A DNA stretch of 64,000 bases from Finegoldia magna_J (GCF_002243175.1 NZ_NDYF01000002.1:1-64000), one strand, 5' to 3'; shown: positions 34,814 to 42,646, counted from the stretch's first letter. The notes: generated by a model from the sequence alone, not told the origin. Numbers and translations are program-made.

Positions 34814-35041
34814 ATGAGTAATATAAAAACAAATAAAAGTGATGTACTTGATAATGTAATGGTTGATTTATTGTATTTGAGAACATTTGCGAGAGTATGC
34901 GAGGACAATATGATTGAAATAATTGACGAAATCAATCAAGGAATTACTCCAGTGGAGAGATTGGAAGATGTATTGCATTTAACGGAATTAAATTGCAGTA
35001 AAGTAAATAATTTGATTAATGTTTTAAATAATGCAAAATAA
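34814..35041 (+). CDS. Small helical element protein, unknown
   Basis: 75 residues, predicted helical and acidic (VMVDLLYLRTFARVCEDNM, then IEIIDEINQG and VERLEDVLHLTELN). AGGGGTATTT precedes the ATG. It is the last gene before a 550-base gene-free region. Possible partner or antirepressor role is not testable here. Confidence 0.5.
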   Translation: MSNIKTNKSDVLDNVMVDLLYLRTFARVCEDNMIEIIDEINQGITPVERLEDVLHLTELNCSKVNNLINVLNNAK

Positions 35042-35590
35042 TAAGGATTACGGGGTACTATGATATGTACCCTGTTTTATTTCTTTAATTTGAAAATTAC
35101 ACACAAAAAAGTCAAAAAAAGTCAAAAAATGTCAAGTTTGGGGGGGTACTATAATGTACTCCCTTTATTTTTTTACCGATAAGAGTTACACGCCCTAAAA
35201 GATTATTATAAAATTGTTGGAAAATGTTGGTATAAAATCCTACATAGACGGGAGGCTAATAAAACCTAAGTTTTATGTGTAGGTTTTTATTGGATTTTAT
35301 TGAATTGTTTTTACTACTACATTTTACTGCATTTTACTGCATTTTACTATATATCGCTGTATTTAACCTGATAAAACCTAACATTTTATCTGGAACGTTA
35401 TCATTTGATAATAGGAAAACCTACGAAAACCTACGATTAAATTAGTATTATAACTGTATGTGATACATTAAACTACATATAATTATTTTAGTTAAAAAGA
35501 TGATTAAAAAAACAAGAAGTAATAAAATATAATTGTAAATAATTTTTTCTTTTCAATAATTTACAAATACTATTTTAGGAGGATTCCACG
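35042..35590. promoter_or_regulatory. 550-base noncoding region with hairpins and short repeats
   Basis: No gene seen. It contains GGGTAC/GTACCC hairpin (35053-35072) and a related GGGGTAC...GTACTCCC hairpin (35144-35162), both followed by T-rich tracts, and a third hairpin AAAACCTA/TAGGTTTT (35261-35287). There are also three AAGTCAAAAAA-type repeats (35109-35135), three CATTTTACTG units (35319-35345) and a paired ACCTACGA (35419-35438). The first three hairpins look like terminators. The rest may hold the capsid promoter and possibly a packaging site. Confidence 0.5.
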
Positions 35591-36085
35591 ATGGAAGAAT
35601 TAAAAACTCAAGATACAGAGGAATTAAAAACTGATGAACAGGTAGAAGACGTTACAGACGATAACAACGATGAACAAGCTAGGTTATACACACAGGAAGA
35701 GGTTGATAAAATCGTTAAGAAGAGATTAGGGAGAGAACGTAACAAGTTCGAGAAGACTAAGAATAAACTTATCAATGAAAGTGAGTTTTCAAGCGATTTA
35801 ATAGAACGTGAAAAAGCTGTAACATTAAAAGAGATGAAATTTGAATACGCTTTAAAAGTACAAGACGAGGGCTTGCCTTTGGAACTTGTAGATTATATTG
35901 ACTATTCAGATCCAGAAAACGCTAATAATAGCTATAACGGGATTGTAGGGTTGTTTAAAGAAAAGCTTAATAAAGCCGTCGAGGTTAGAGTTAAAGAACA
36001 GCTTAGGGGTAGTACTCCAAAAAGGATGAGTTCATCATATAATCCTGTTGATTCTAGAATTAGCGAAATATTTAAAAAGAAATGA
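35591..36085 (+). CDS. Phage capsid scaffolding protein (DUF4355-like)
   Basis: 164 residues. An acidic N-terminus (EELKTDEQVEDVTDDNND) and YTQEEVDKIVKKRLGRERNK lead into a long helical, highly charged middle and a C-terminal segment KRMSSSYNPVDSRISEIFKKK. This is the standard plan of DUF4355 scaffold proteins, always encoded next to a major capsid gene. The scaffold directs procapsid assembly and size. AGGAGG precedes the ATG. The start of the capsid gene follows 16 bases after its stop. Confidence 0.8.
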   Translation: MEELKTQDTEELKTDEQVEDVTDDNNDEQARLYTQEEVDKIVKKRLGRERNKFEKTKNKLINESEFSSDLIEREKAVTLKEMKFEYALKVQDEGLPLELVDYIDYSDPENANNSYNGIVGLFKEKLNKAVEVRVKEQLRGSTPKRMSSSYNPVDSRISEIFKKK

Positions 36086-36101
36086 GGAAGTAATAAAATA
36101 A

Positions 36102-36941
36102 ATGGCTATAGATTTAGTAACAAAATTTAGTACTAAAGTTGATGAACAGTTTGCTGAACAATCCAAAACGTCATTAGTAACTAATAATGATTATAATTGG
36201 AATGGAGCAAAAACAGTAAAGGTATATACTGTTAACACTGTTGCGATGAATGACTATGACAGGAACGGAACAGAAGTCAACGGTACTAAAATATCAAGAT
36301 ATGGAGATGTTAAGAGTTTAGATGCAACAACAAAAGATTATACAGTTACAAAAGATAGATCTTTTACATTTGCAATTGATAAACTTGATAATGACGAGAC
36401 ACAGGCTGTTTTGGAAGGTGCTACAGCATTGGCGAGACAGCAAAGAGAAGTTGTCATTCCTGAAGTTGATAGCTATGTATTTAATAAAATGACAAGCGAC
36501 GCGGGAACAACTGTTAAAATAGCATTAACAGAAAAAAATATTTATAATGAGATTTTAAAGGCTAATGAGGTATTAGATGATAATCTAGTACCTGAAAGTA
36601 ATAGAATTCTTATTGTAACACCATCTACCTATGTTATGTTAAAAAAGAGTGGTTTCATTAAAGACAATGAAATTTCACAAGATATGTTGAATAAGGGTGT
36701 TGTTGCCATGATAGATGGTTTAGCTGTTATGAAAGTACCAAAAACGAGATTGCCAAAAGACTTTGGTTTTATGGTTTGCCATCCAGTTGCAACGGTTGCC
36801 CCTGTAAAATTAGAAGAATACAAAATACATGAAGACCCACCATATATAAGTGGATCACTGGTTGAAGGAAGAATTGCATACGACGCATTCGTATTGGAAA
36901 ATAAGAAAAAAGCTATATATTATGCGTCTATCGGTGCATAA
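36102..36941 (+). CDS. Phage major capsid protein
   Basis: 279 residues. The sequence runs FSTKVDEQFAEQSKTSLVTN, VKVYTVNTVAMNDYDRNG, KDRSFTFAIDKLDNDET, NRILIVTPSTYVMLKKS, then KLEEYKIHEDPPYISGSLVEG and YDAFVLENKKKAIYYA. The long N-terminal arm, spine helix and a TPSTYxML strand fit the HK97-fold capsid proteins of siphophages. It would form the icosahedral shell with the upstream scaffold. It is encoded without portal, terminase or head-tail connector, which a helper phage would have to supply. Confidence 0.85.
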   Translation: MAIDLVTKFSTKVDEQFAEQSKTSLVTNNDYNWNGAKTVKVYTVNTVAMNDYDRNGTEVNGTKISRYGDVKSLDATTKDYTVTKDRSFTFAIDKLDNDETQAVLEGATALARQQREVVIPEVDSYVFNKMTSDAGTTVKIALTEKNIYNEILKANEVLDDNLVPESNRILIVTPSTYVMLKKSGFIKDNEISQDMLNKGVVAMIDGLAVMKVPKTRLPKDFGFMVCHPVATVAPVKLEEYKIHEDPPYISGSLVEGRIAYDAFVLENKKKAIYYASIGA

Positions 36942-36975
36942 ATAATTATGTCTTTTCAATTTTATATTTTGACAC

Positions 36976-37009
36976 ATTAGGCGGTACTGATATTGAGGTA
37001 TCGTCTAAT
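36976..37009 (+). terminator. Hairpin between capsid and sigma genes
   Basis: ATTAGGCGGTAC (36976-36987) pairs with GTATCGTCTAAT (36998-37009) with two G-T pairs and a short T-rich tail. Terminator or attenuator that could limit expression of the sigma-like gene. Confidence 0.55.
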
Positions 37010-37027
37010 TTTATTGTGAGGTAGATA

Positions 37028-37849
37028 ATGGAAATTACATCAAAGGATATCAATCAGTCTATAAAAGAATATCAGGAGTTAGGGAGACCACAGGCATATA
37101 GGAATATTATTGCCATGTCTAATATTAACCTAATGAAATGGGTTTTAAATCGTTTAGGGTACTATAATCTACCTAATATTGATAATGAGGAATTAGAACA
37201 AGAATCATTTATATTAATGCTGAACGCTATAGATAAATTTGATGTATCGAGAGGTAGTTTCTCAACTTATTTATTAGTGTATCTAAAAAACTCATTAAGA
37301 AAAGTACTACAATATAATCAAGATGTATCACTAGAACAGCCTATAAATGACCTAGACGGAGAAGAAATAACGCTCCAGGACACCATGCAAGACGATAAAA
37401 CAACATCAGAGGTATTAAACATTGAGCATAAAACATTAGATACTTATGTTAGAAATGAAATAAAAATAACTTTAGGCAAAGAAATTACGGATATAGTTTT
37501 TTATAAATATGGTATTGGTTCATCTGTTAAAACTATAAAACAATTAGCACACATTTATAATATGACTGAAAAAGATATTAATAAAATACTCATAAAAGCA
37601 AGGCGAAGATTGAGGAATAATAAGGATCTATATTATTACTTAATGGACTACACAAACAGAGAGTATCATTATGGAGGGTCTATTATATTATATAGCGGTA
37701 GGACAAACAAAATAAAGGATACTACAGGGGACAGTGCTGTATGGTTTTCAGAATTAAAAACAAGAATAGAAAATGATTACTACATAAGAGAAGAAAAAAA
37801 AGAATTACAAAAACAAATTGACGATTGGTTAAAGAAAAAAAGGTACTAA
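37028..37849 (+). CDS. Sigma-70-like factor encoded by the element
   Basis: 273 residues. Region 2 is seen at ~50-105: IDNEELEQESFILMLNAID, KFDVSRGSFSTYLLVYLKNS and LRKVLQY, the usual helix and -10 recognition segment. SLEQPINDLDGEEITLQDTM (~112-132) is the typical linker after region 2/3. Region 4 HTH is at ~170-205 (TIKQLAHIYNMTEKDINKIL, IKARRRLRN). The C-terminal 70 residues are not recognised. GTGAGGTAG precedes the ATG. It is the last gene; the stop (37847-37849) lies in the right arm repeat. It may direct late transcription. Confidence 0.75.
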   Translation: MEITSKDINQSIKEYQELGRPQAYRNIIAMSNINLMKWVLNRLGYYNLPNIDNEELEQESFILMLNAIDKFDVSRGSFSTYLLVYLKNSLRKVLQYNQDVSLEQPINDLDGEEITLQDTMQDDKTTSEVLNIEHKTLDTYVRNEIKITLGKEITDIVFYKYGIGSSVKTIKQLAHIYNMTEKDINKILIKARRRLRNNKDLYYYLMDYTNREYHYGGSIILYSGRTNKIKDTTGDSAVWFSELKTRIENDYYIREEKKELQKQIDDWLKKKRY

Positions 37850-37860
37850 AAAGGTACTAA
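37839..37860. repeat. Right arm-type repeat of the element
   Basis: Identical over 22 bases to 29771-29792 and in the same orientation. It contains the sigma gene stop codon. Between it and attR lies only a weak ACACGT/ACGTGT hairpin (37892-37923). Confidence 0.7.
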
Positions 37861-37961
37861 AATATTTGATAGACTGTTAAAACTGATAAAAAAACACGTA
37901 TAATAGAAAAAACAAACGTGTATTTTACAACGTATTGACGGTATGGGAAATAAATCCTTGT

Positions 37962-37981
37962 TCCCACTTTCTCCGCCAAAA
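37962..37981. other. attR core
   Basis: Exact copy of the 20-bp attL core, with only the last bases of the tRNA gene and no upstream tRNA body. Confidence 0.9.
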
Positions 37982-37986
37982 CAAAG

Positions 37987-38017
37987 ACAGATAGCTGTAA
38001 TTAGCTATCTGTTTTTT
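37987..38017 (+). terminator. Displaced tRNA-Ser terminator right of attR
   Basis: ACAGATAGCT (37987-37996) pairs with AGCTATCTGT (38003-38012), then T6. Before integration it would have terminated tRNA-Ser. Confidence 0.8.
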
Positions 38018-38021
38018 AATT

Positions 38022-38039
38022 GGTACAAAAAAAGTACTA
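38022..38039. repeat. Degenerate arm-type repeat outside attR
   Basis: GGTACAAAAAAAGTACTA matches the arm core GGTACTAAAAAGGTACTA at 16 of 18 positions and sits 41 bases after the attR core, as the left arm sits 42 bases after attL. It lies in chromosomal DNA just before the EamA stop codon. Confidence 0.55.
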
Positions 38040-38040
38040 T

Positions 38041-38952
38041 TTATTCTACAGTTATTGTGTTATTTTTCAAAAACGAAAGTTTTGTTTCGCTGACCAAAAT
38101 CGCTGCGAAAATAAAAACAAATCCGATTACTGAGAAAACTGTCAATGATTCGATTCCGATAAGTACAGGAATTAAAATTCCAAATATGGATTCGAATCCC
38201 AAAATAATTGCAGCAGTGGATGGGTTTGTGTATTTTTGTCCGATGTTTTGAAGTAATAGTGCAACGGCGGTACACATTACTGCTAAGTACAATAATTCCA
38301 TCACAGATCTTGAAGTTACGACAAGATTTGAATTGTCTTCTACTACAATTGTAGTTATCCAAGACAACACAGCCGCCATTATAAATTGCAATATCGTCAT
38401 GACGATAGGATCACGACCTCTTGCAAGTGCACTTACTGCGATTATGTGCGATGCGAACAACAACCCGCTAAGTAAAGCTAGTAAATCTCCAAGCCATGCC
38501 AATGGATTATCCACGTGAGCGCTTGATCCTGAAAGCGATATGAAAAATATTCCAGTTATACACAAAGCTGCCGCCGACAAATTATATCTGTCTGGTCTTT
38601 GCTTGAACACAATCCAACCCAAAAACGGTACGATTACGCAATAAGATGCAGACAAGAATCCACTTCTTCCTGGATCTGCGAATTTTACGCCCAGAGTTTG
38701 TGATGAATACGCCATGAACAAAAATATTCCTATCAAAAGTCCGTTTTTTATGTCGTCAAATTTTGCTTGGCGAAGTCTCTTCCAGAAAATGATTGATAAT
38801 AAAATAGCTGCCAACGTAAATCTTATCGCCAAAATAAAGTTGGGATTGAATGTTTTGGAAGATTGCTTAACCACAGTCAAAGAACTTCCCCAAAGGATAG
38901 CTACTATTAATAACGCTAATTTAGCAAGTAAATCTGCTTTCTTTTTATCCAT
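38041..38952 (-). CDS. EamA/DMT-family transporter
   Basis: 303 residues, ten membrane helices in two EamA repeats (first LLIVAILWGSSLTVVKQSSK, with FILAIRFTLAAILLSIIF; second from ~150 with GDLLALLSGLLFASHIIAVS and ALLLQNIGQKYTNPSTAAIILGFE in part). Members export amino acids, nucleobases or other metabolites; the substrate is not predictable. AAGAGGAGG precedes the ATG. The gene is the first chromosomal one right of the element. Confidence 0.85.
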   Translation of the reverse strand: MDKKKADLLAKLALLIVAILWGSSLTVVKQSSKTFNPNFILAIRFTLAAILLSIIFWKRLRQAKFDDIKNGLLIGIFLFMAYSSQTLGVKFADPGRSGFLSASYCVIVPFLGWIVFKQRPDRYNLSAAALCITGIFFISLSGSSAHVDNPLAWLGDLLALLSGLLFASHIIAVSALARGRDPIVMTILQFIMAAVLSWITTIVVEDNSNLVVTSRSVMELLYLAVMCTAVALLLQNIGQKYTNPSTAAIILGFESIFGILIPVLIGIESLTVFSVIGFVFIFAAILVSETKLSFLKNNTITVE

Positions 38953-39049
38953 TTTTTCCTCCTCTTATTTAATTTCAGATATATTATCCCAGTTTTCGTA
39001 CGATTTGTAAACACCTAAACATGCACAATAAATTAATTTGCACACAAAA

Positions 39050-39071
39050 AAGGAGGAACAGTGTCCTCCTT
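39050..39071 (-). terminator. Terminator of msrAB
   Basis: AAGGAGG (39050-39056) pairs with CCTCCTT (39065-39071); the A run at 39045-39051 becomes the U tract on the minus strand. Confidence 0.7.
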
Positions 39072-39084
39072 GTGATTTTCCGAT

Positions 39085-40029
39085 TTATACGAACGGAATA
39101 TATTGTGAATATCCTTCTTCTTCCATCTTTTCTAATGGGACAAATCTCAAACTTGCACCGTTGATGCAATATCTAAGACCGCCCTTTTCACTAGGACCAT
39201 CGTCGAACACGTGACCCAAATGACTGTCAGCGTGTTTGCTTCTAACTTCAGTTCTAACTCTGGATAATTTGTGATCGTCAGAATAATTTACAGAACTTGA
39301 AGTGATAGTTTTCGTAAATGATGGCCAACCACAACCCGCATCGTATTTGTCCTTTGAAGAAAACAACGGCTCACCGCTTACGATGTCGACGTAGATTCCT
39401 CTTTTGTCAAAATCGTTATACGAAGATGTGTGAGGGCGTTCAGTCGCTTCGTTTTGAGTAACCCTGTAGCTCACATCGGATAGATTTTGTTTCAATTCTT
39501 CATCGGACATTTTTTTGTATTCAGTCGTATCCAAATCCTCATCAAAAGCATTCAAATTGATGTGACAATATCCGCCAGGATTTTTGTCCAAATAATCTTG
39601 GTGATAATCTTCTGCTAACACAAAGTTTTCTAATCTTTCAACCAAAACAGTTAGCTTTTCATCGTATTTTGTTTGAATGTAATTCATAACGGAATTGATG
39701 ATTTCCAAATCTTTTTCATCTTCGTAGAAAATACCAGTTCTGTATTGTTCGCCAACATCATTTCCTTGTTTATTTACAGAAATTGGATTGATAATTCTGA
39801 AATAGTGAAGCAAAATTTCTGCCAAATCCAATCTGTTTTTATCGTAGACAATTCTCACCGTTTCTGCGTGATGAGTTTGTTTTACTTTTCTGTAGTCGGT
39901 GTCTGTTCCGTCGCCATTCGCATAGCCTGTGTCAGTATCAATGACGCCTTGTAATTTTTTGAAATAAGCTTCCACTCCCCAAAAACATCCACCAGCCAAA
40001 TAAATTGTACTTTTTTCAATAAATCTCAT
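39085..40029 (-). CDS. msrAB: Bifunctional methionine sulfoxide reductase MsrA/MsrB
   Basis: 314 residues. The MsrA domain (~6-160) has the catalytic GGCFWGVEAYF motif (~15) and HYFRIINPISVNKQGNDVG. The MsrB domain (~175-310) has the AGCGWPSFTK motif and catalytic Cys in RYCINGASLRFVP. They reduce the S and R epimers of methionine sulfoxide in damaged proteins. No signal peptide, so cytoplasmic. AAGAGGTG precedes the ATG. The MsrB zinc Cys pairs are not obvious, so it is likely the zinc-free type. Confidence 0.93.
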   Translation of the reverse strand: MRFIEKSTIYLAGGCFWGVEAYFKKLQGVIDTDTGYANGDGTDTDYRKVKQTHHAETVRIVYDKNRLDLAEILLHYFRIINPISVNKQGNDVGEQYRTGIFYEDEKDLEIINSVMNYIQTKYDEKLTVLVERLENFVLAEDYHQDYLDKNPGGYCHINLNAFDEDLDTTEYKKMSDEELKQNLSDVSYRVTQNEATERPHTSSYNDFDKRGIYVDIVSGEPLFSSKDKYDAGCGWPSFTKTITSSSVNYSDDHKLSRVRTEVRSKHADSHLGHVFDDGPSEKGGLRYCINGASLRFVPLEKMEEEGYSQYIPFV

Positions 40030-40091
40030 ATTACACCTCTTAGAAAATTATACCCAGTTAAATATTTTTTATTCAAGAAAAATTTGCATAT

Positions 40092-40114
40092 AAAAAGCAG
40101 CTATTAAAAGCTGC
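40092..40114 (-). terminator. Terminator of the radical SAM gene
   Basis: GCAGCT (40097-40102) pairs with AGCTGC (40109-40114), with A5 before it serving as the U tract on the minus strand. Confidence 0.65.
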
Positions 40115-40123
40115 TCATTGAAA

Positions 40124-41521
40124 TTATTTTGATTTCATTGTTTCTTGGCGATTCATTGTGTGATATGAACCCTTGAATCTTTCCTTCTTTGGGCTTTTGT
40201 CCCAGATTTCTTCTGCTTCAACTTCCCAGTTTTTCGCATATTCATCGCAGTTACCACAAAGTGAATCTACAGTTTGCTTAGATTCCAAATCAGTAGACTG
40301 AGCATCAGTGCTATGAACCATTTCTCTAAGTTCGTTTGGATTTTCAAGCATTGGACAAGGCATCAACATATTATCGTTGAATGGTTGACCGTCGTGATAT
40401 TTTGTAAATAGGGGAGCTCTCAAACAATCCAACAAAGATTTTTCTCTGATATTTGAATCACTGTAGTGAATGAAAACGCAAGGTTCTACATCGCCGGATG
40501 CATTAATGTGAAGATATCTTCTTCCACCTGCAATACAACCTCCAACATATTCAGCATCGTTTTGGAAATCCAATGCGAATAATGGTTTTTCAGCTCTGTA
40601 TTTTCTTAGACGTTCGATAGTTTGTTTTCTTTGCTCAGGAGTTGGTAATAATTCTGTTACCGCAGCATTTCCAACTGGCATATAGTGGAAGTACCACACG
40701 AAATACGCACCTAACTCTATTAGGTAATCGTAGTATTCTTCGCTTGTAATTGAATCAAAGTTTTGGGAAGTGTAGCAACAAGAAATACCGTAAATCAAAT
40801 GGCGTTCTTGTAGCATCTTCATAGCCTTGATTACTTTTTTATAAACACCTTCGCCACGTCTACCATCAGTTGCTTCTTCAAAACCTTCAAGTGAAATTGC
40901 AGGAATGAAATTACCAACTCTTTGCATCTCATCAACGAAATCTTCGTCAATTAAAGTTGCATTAGTAAAAGATAAGAATACACAGTCGTTGTGTTTTTCA
41001 CATAATTTGATCAAATCATCTTTACGCACAAGAGGTTCACCGCCTGTGTATATGTACATGTAAGTTCCCAATTCTTTTCCTTGAGTGATGATAGAATCAA
41101 TCTCATCATAGCTTAGGTTTTGTTTGTAGCCGTATTCAGCAGCCCAACATCCAGTACATTTTAAGTTACATGCAGATGTAGGATCCAACAAAATCGCCCA
41201 TGGAATATTGCAATTGTATTTTTCTCTGTATTTTTGTTGAGTTTGCCATCCCAAAACAGACGCATTCATAAAAAAGTTATACGCTACTTTTTTCATTTGG
41301 TTTTTGTCTACTTCTTGAAAAATTTTCATCACAAAACTATGGTAAGGGTGATTTTCGTCTTCAAAAACTTCCTTAATAGTTTTAATTTGTGGTGCAAAAT
41401 CTCCGTGAGAAAGGTTTTCGGCCCATTCGACTAATTGTACACCTCTTTTTTGGGGATCCTTCGCAACGTAATCGAATACCTTATCAAATCCATATCTTTT
41501 TCCAGCTTCTAGAATTTTCAT
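40124..41521 (-). CDS. Radical SAM/SPASM-type protein, unknown substrate
   Basis: 465 residues. An N-terminal ~110-residue helical extension precedes the radical SAM domain with CNLKCTGCWAAEYG (~116-123, CX3CX2C) and MYIYTGGEPLVRKDDL. The C-terminal part has several Cys (CIAGGRR, CVFIHYSD, CPMLENP, CGNCDEYA) able to hold auxiliary clusters in SPASM fashion. Such proteins modify peptides or act in cofactor synthesis, but no substrate peptide is adjacent. A TetR gene in the same orientation lies 150 bases upstream. AAAAGGTGGTTAT precedes the ATG. Confidence 0.75.
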   Translation of the reverse strand: MKILEAGKRYGFDKVFDYVAKDPQKRGVQLVEWAENLSHGDFAPQIKTIKEVFEDENHPYHSFVMKIFQEVDKNQMKKVAYNFFMNASVLGWQTQQKYREKYNCNIPWAILLDPTSACNLKCTGCWAAEYGYKQNLSYDEIDSIITQGKELGTYMYIYTGGEPLVRKDDLIKLCEKHNDCVFLSFTNATLIDEDFVDEMQRVGNFIPAISLEGFEEATDGRRGEGVYKKVIKAMKMLQERHLIYGISCCYTSQNFDSITSEEYYDYLIELGAYFVWYFHYMPVGNAAVTELLPTPEQRKQTIERLRKYRAEKPLFALDFQNDAEYVGGCIAGGRRYLHINASGDVEPCVFIHYSDSNIREKSLLDCLRAPLFTKYHDGQPFNDNMLMPCPMLENPNELREMVHSTDAQSTDLESKQTVDSLCGNCDEYAKNWEVEAEEIWDKSPKKERFKGSYHTMNRQETMKSK

Positions 41522-41671
41522 ATAACCACCTTTTCATATATTAAAATTTTTAAGAATCAGTTCAATAGATATATATCTTAACTTCATTGTATCGCAAACG
41601 TTAATCAAAGTCTTTGGGCAAAACTATATATTTGCCTAAAAATCTAACAAAAACTACAAAAAATCCAATAA

Positions 41672-42229
41672 TTAATTCATTTTACTCCTTGTTAATGAAG
41701 ATTTAACAGTATCTTTTAATAAAAATCCAATCCTTTTAATCTTCTCTTCGATATCCTCATCCATTCCAGAATTCAGCCATCTGATAACTAAATCCGTAAT
41801 CGCACTTTGAAAAAACTTAATAACAATCTCCTTATCATCCTTCTTCGCATGAATCTCCTTGTCCACATTTTCTACGTAAGTTCTCATAATCTGTCCCGAT
41901 TTATTGTACAAATAATCAGACAAAGTTTTTCTGGAAATAGAATTGTAAATGTGGAAAATCGCAGTTTTGTTCTCCACAGCAAACTGAAACTCTTCTATAA
42001 AATTATCCTCCCAAGAAATATTATCCGATTCATTCAACACTCTCTTAAGTCTTATTTCAAAAATCGTGTCGATAATCTCGTTCAAATCTCTGAAGTGATA
42101 GTAAATCGTGTTTCTATTAATACCACATTCTTCAGCTAATTTTCCCACCGTAATTTTATTCAGAGGCATTCTATTGAGAAGATTGATTAAATTTTCCATT
42201 ATCATTTTCTTCGTGTAATTCGCGTTCAT
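41672..42229 (-). CDS. TetR-family regulator
   Basis: 185 residues. The N-terminal HTH (NYTKKMIMENLINLLNRMPL, then KITVGKLAEECGINRNTIYYHF) and the C-terminal domain fit the TetR/AcrR group, and most closely the DhaS-type regulators with a TetR_C_8-like domain (ending GFLLKDTVKSSL). AAAGGGGGAGTT precedes the ATG. It lies between the radical SAM and AhpD-like genes in the same orientation and may control one of them. Confidence 0.8.
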   Translation of the reverse strand: MNANYTKKMIMENLINLLNRMPLNKITVGKLAEECGINRNTIYYHFRDLNEIIDTIFEIRLKRVLNESDNISWEDNFIEEFQFAVENKTAIFHIYNSISRKTLSDYLYNKSGQIMRTYVENVDKEIHAKKDDKEIVIKFFQSAITDLVIRWLNSGMDEDIEEKIKRIGFLLKDTVKSSLTRSKMN

Positions 42230-42285
42230 AAACTCCCCCTTTTAACATAATCATATTCCAAATCCAGAAAAATTTCCACAAAAAA

Positions 42286-42310
42286 ACTAGCTGCAGACAA
42301 TGCAGCCAGT
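42286..42310 (-). terminator. Terminator of the AhpD-like gene
   Basis: ACTAGCTGCA (42286-42295) pairs with TGCAGCCAGT (42301-42310), preceded by an A run (U tract on the minus strand). Confidence 0.75.
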
Positions 42311-42319
42311 CAACCACAA

Positions 42320-42646
42320 TTATTTTAATAATTCTTCAGCAATTCTCAAAGATTTTCCAGCGTAAACTGTAGCAGGGCCACCACCCATAGCAACGCAAAC
42401 TTCCATCATTTCTGAGATTTCTTCGATTGTACAACCAGCATCAATACATCCCTTAGTGTGATGAACGATACATCCGTCGCATTTTACAGTAATTCCGATT
42501 GCAAGAGCTATCAATTCTTTTTCCTTCAAAGATAATTTTCCGTCTTTAAAAATTTCTCCACACATACCAGTAAAATTCTTAGCTACATCTGGTAAATGTT
42601 CTCCAAATAATTTTGAGTTTTCAGCCAATACTTCTTTACTATCCAT
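42320..42646 (-). CDS. Carboxymuconolactone decarboxylase-family (AhpD-like) protein
   Basis: 108 residues with the CMD/AhpD core: LSLKEKELIALAIGITVKCDGCIVHHTKG in parts. It includes the redox pair CDGC (C-x-x-C) followed by HH, and EISEMMEVCVAMGGGPA. The motif gives a proton relay and disulfide for peroxide or alkyl hydroperoxide-linked reduction. The precise partner is unknown. GGAGGTAATTT precedes the ATG. Confidence 0.87.
   Translation of the reverse strand: MDSKEVLAENSKLFGEHLPDVAKNFTGMCGEIFKDGKLSLKEKELIALAIGITVKCDGCIVHHTKGCIDAGCTIEEISEMMEVCVAMGGGPATVYAGKSLRIAEELLK

Larger units (their letters stand above)
29713..37981. mobile_element. Integrated phage-satellite-like element in tRNA-Ser
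   Basis: Bounded by a 20-bp direct repeat (attL in the tRNA, attR at 37962-37981); unit length is 8249 bp. Gene order: integrase and repressor on the minus strand; then Cro-like, small HTH, P4-type primase-helicase, iteron region, three small ORFs, capsid scaffold, major capsid protein and sigma-like factor on the plus strand. Portal, terminase, tail, head-tail and lysis genes are absent. Size, P4-type replication and tRNA attachment resemble phage-inducible islands; the private capsid gene pair recalls capsid-forming satellites. A shrunken prophage is the alternative. Confidence 0.8.

Noticed and set aside
35042..35590. CRISPR-like or satellite repeat
   Set aside because: The CATTTTACTG units are 10-base tandem repeats without spacers, and the hairpins differ in sequence.
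37962..37981. A second tRNA at the right end of the element
   Set aside because: Only the last 17 bases of the tRNA-Ser gene plus flanking A are present; it is the attachment duplicate.
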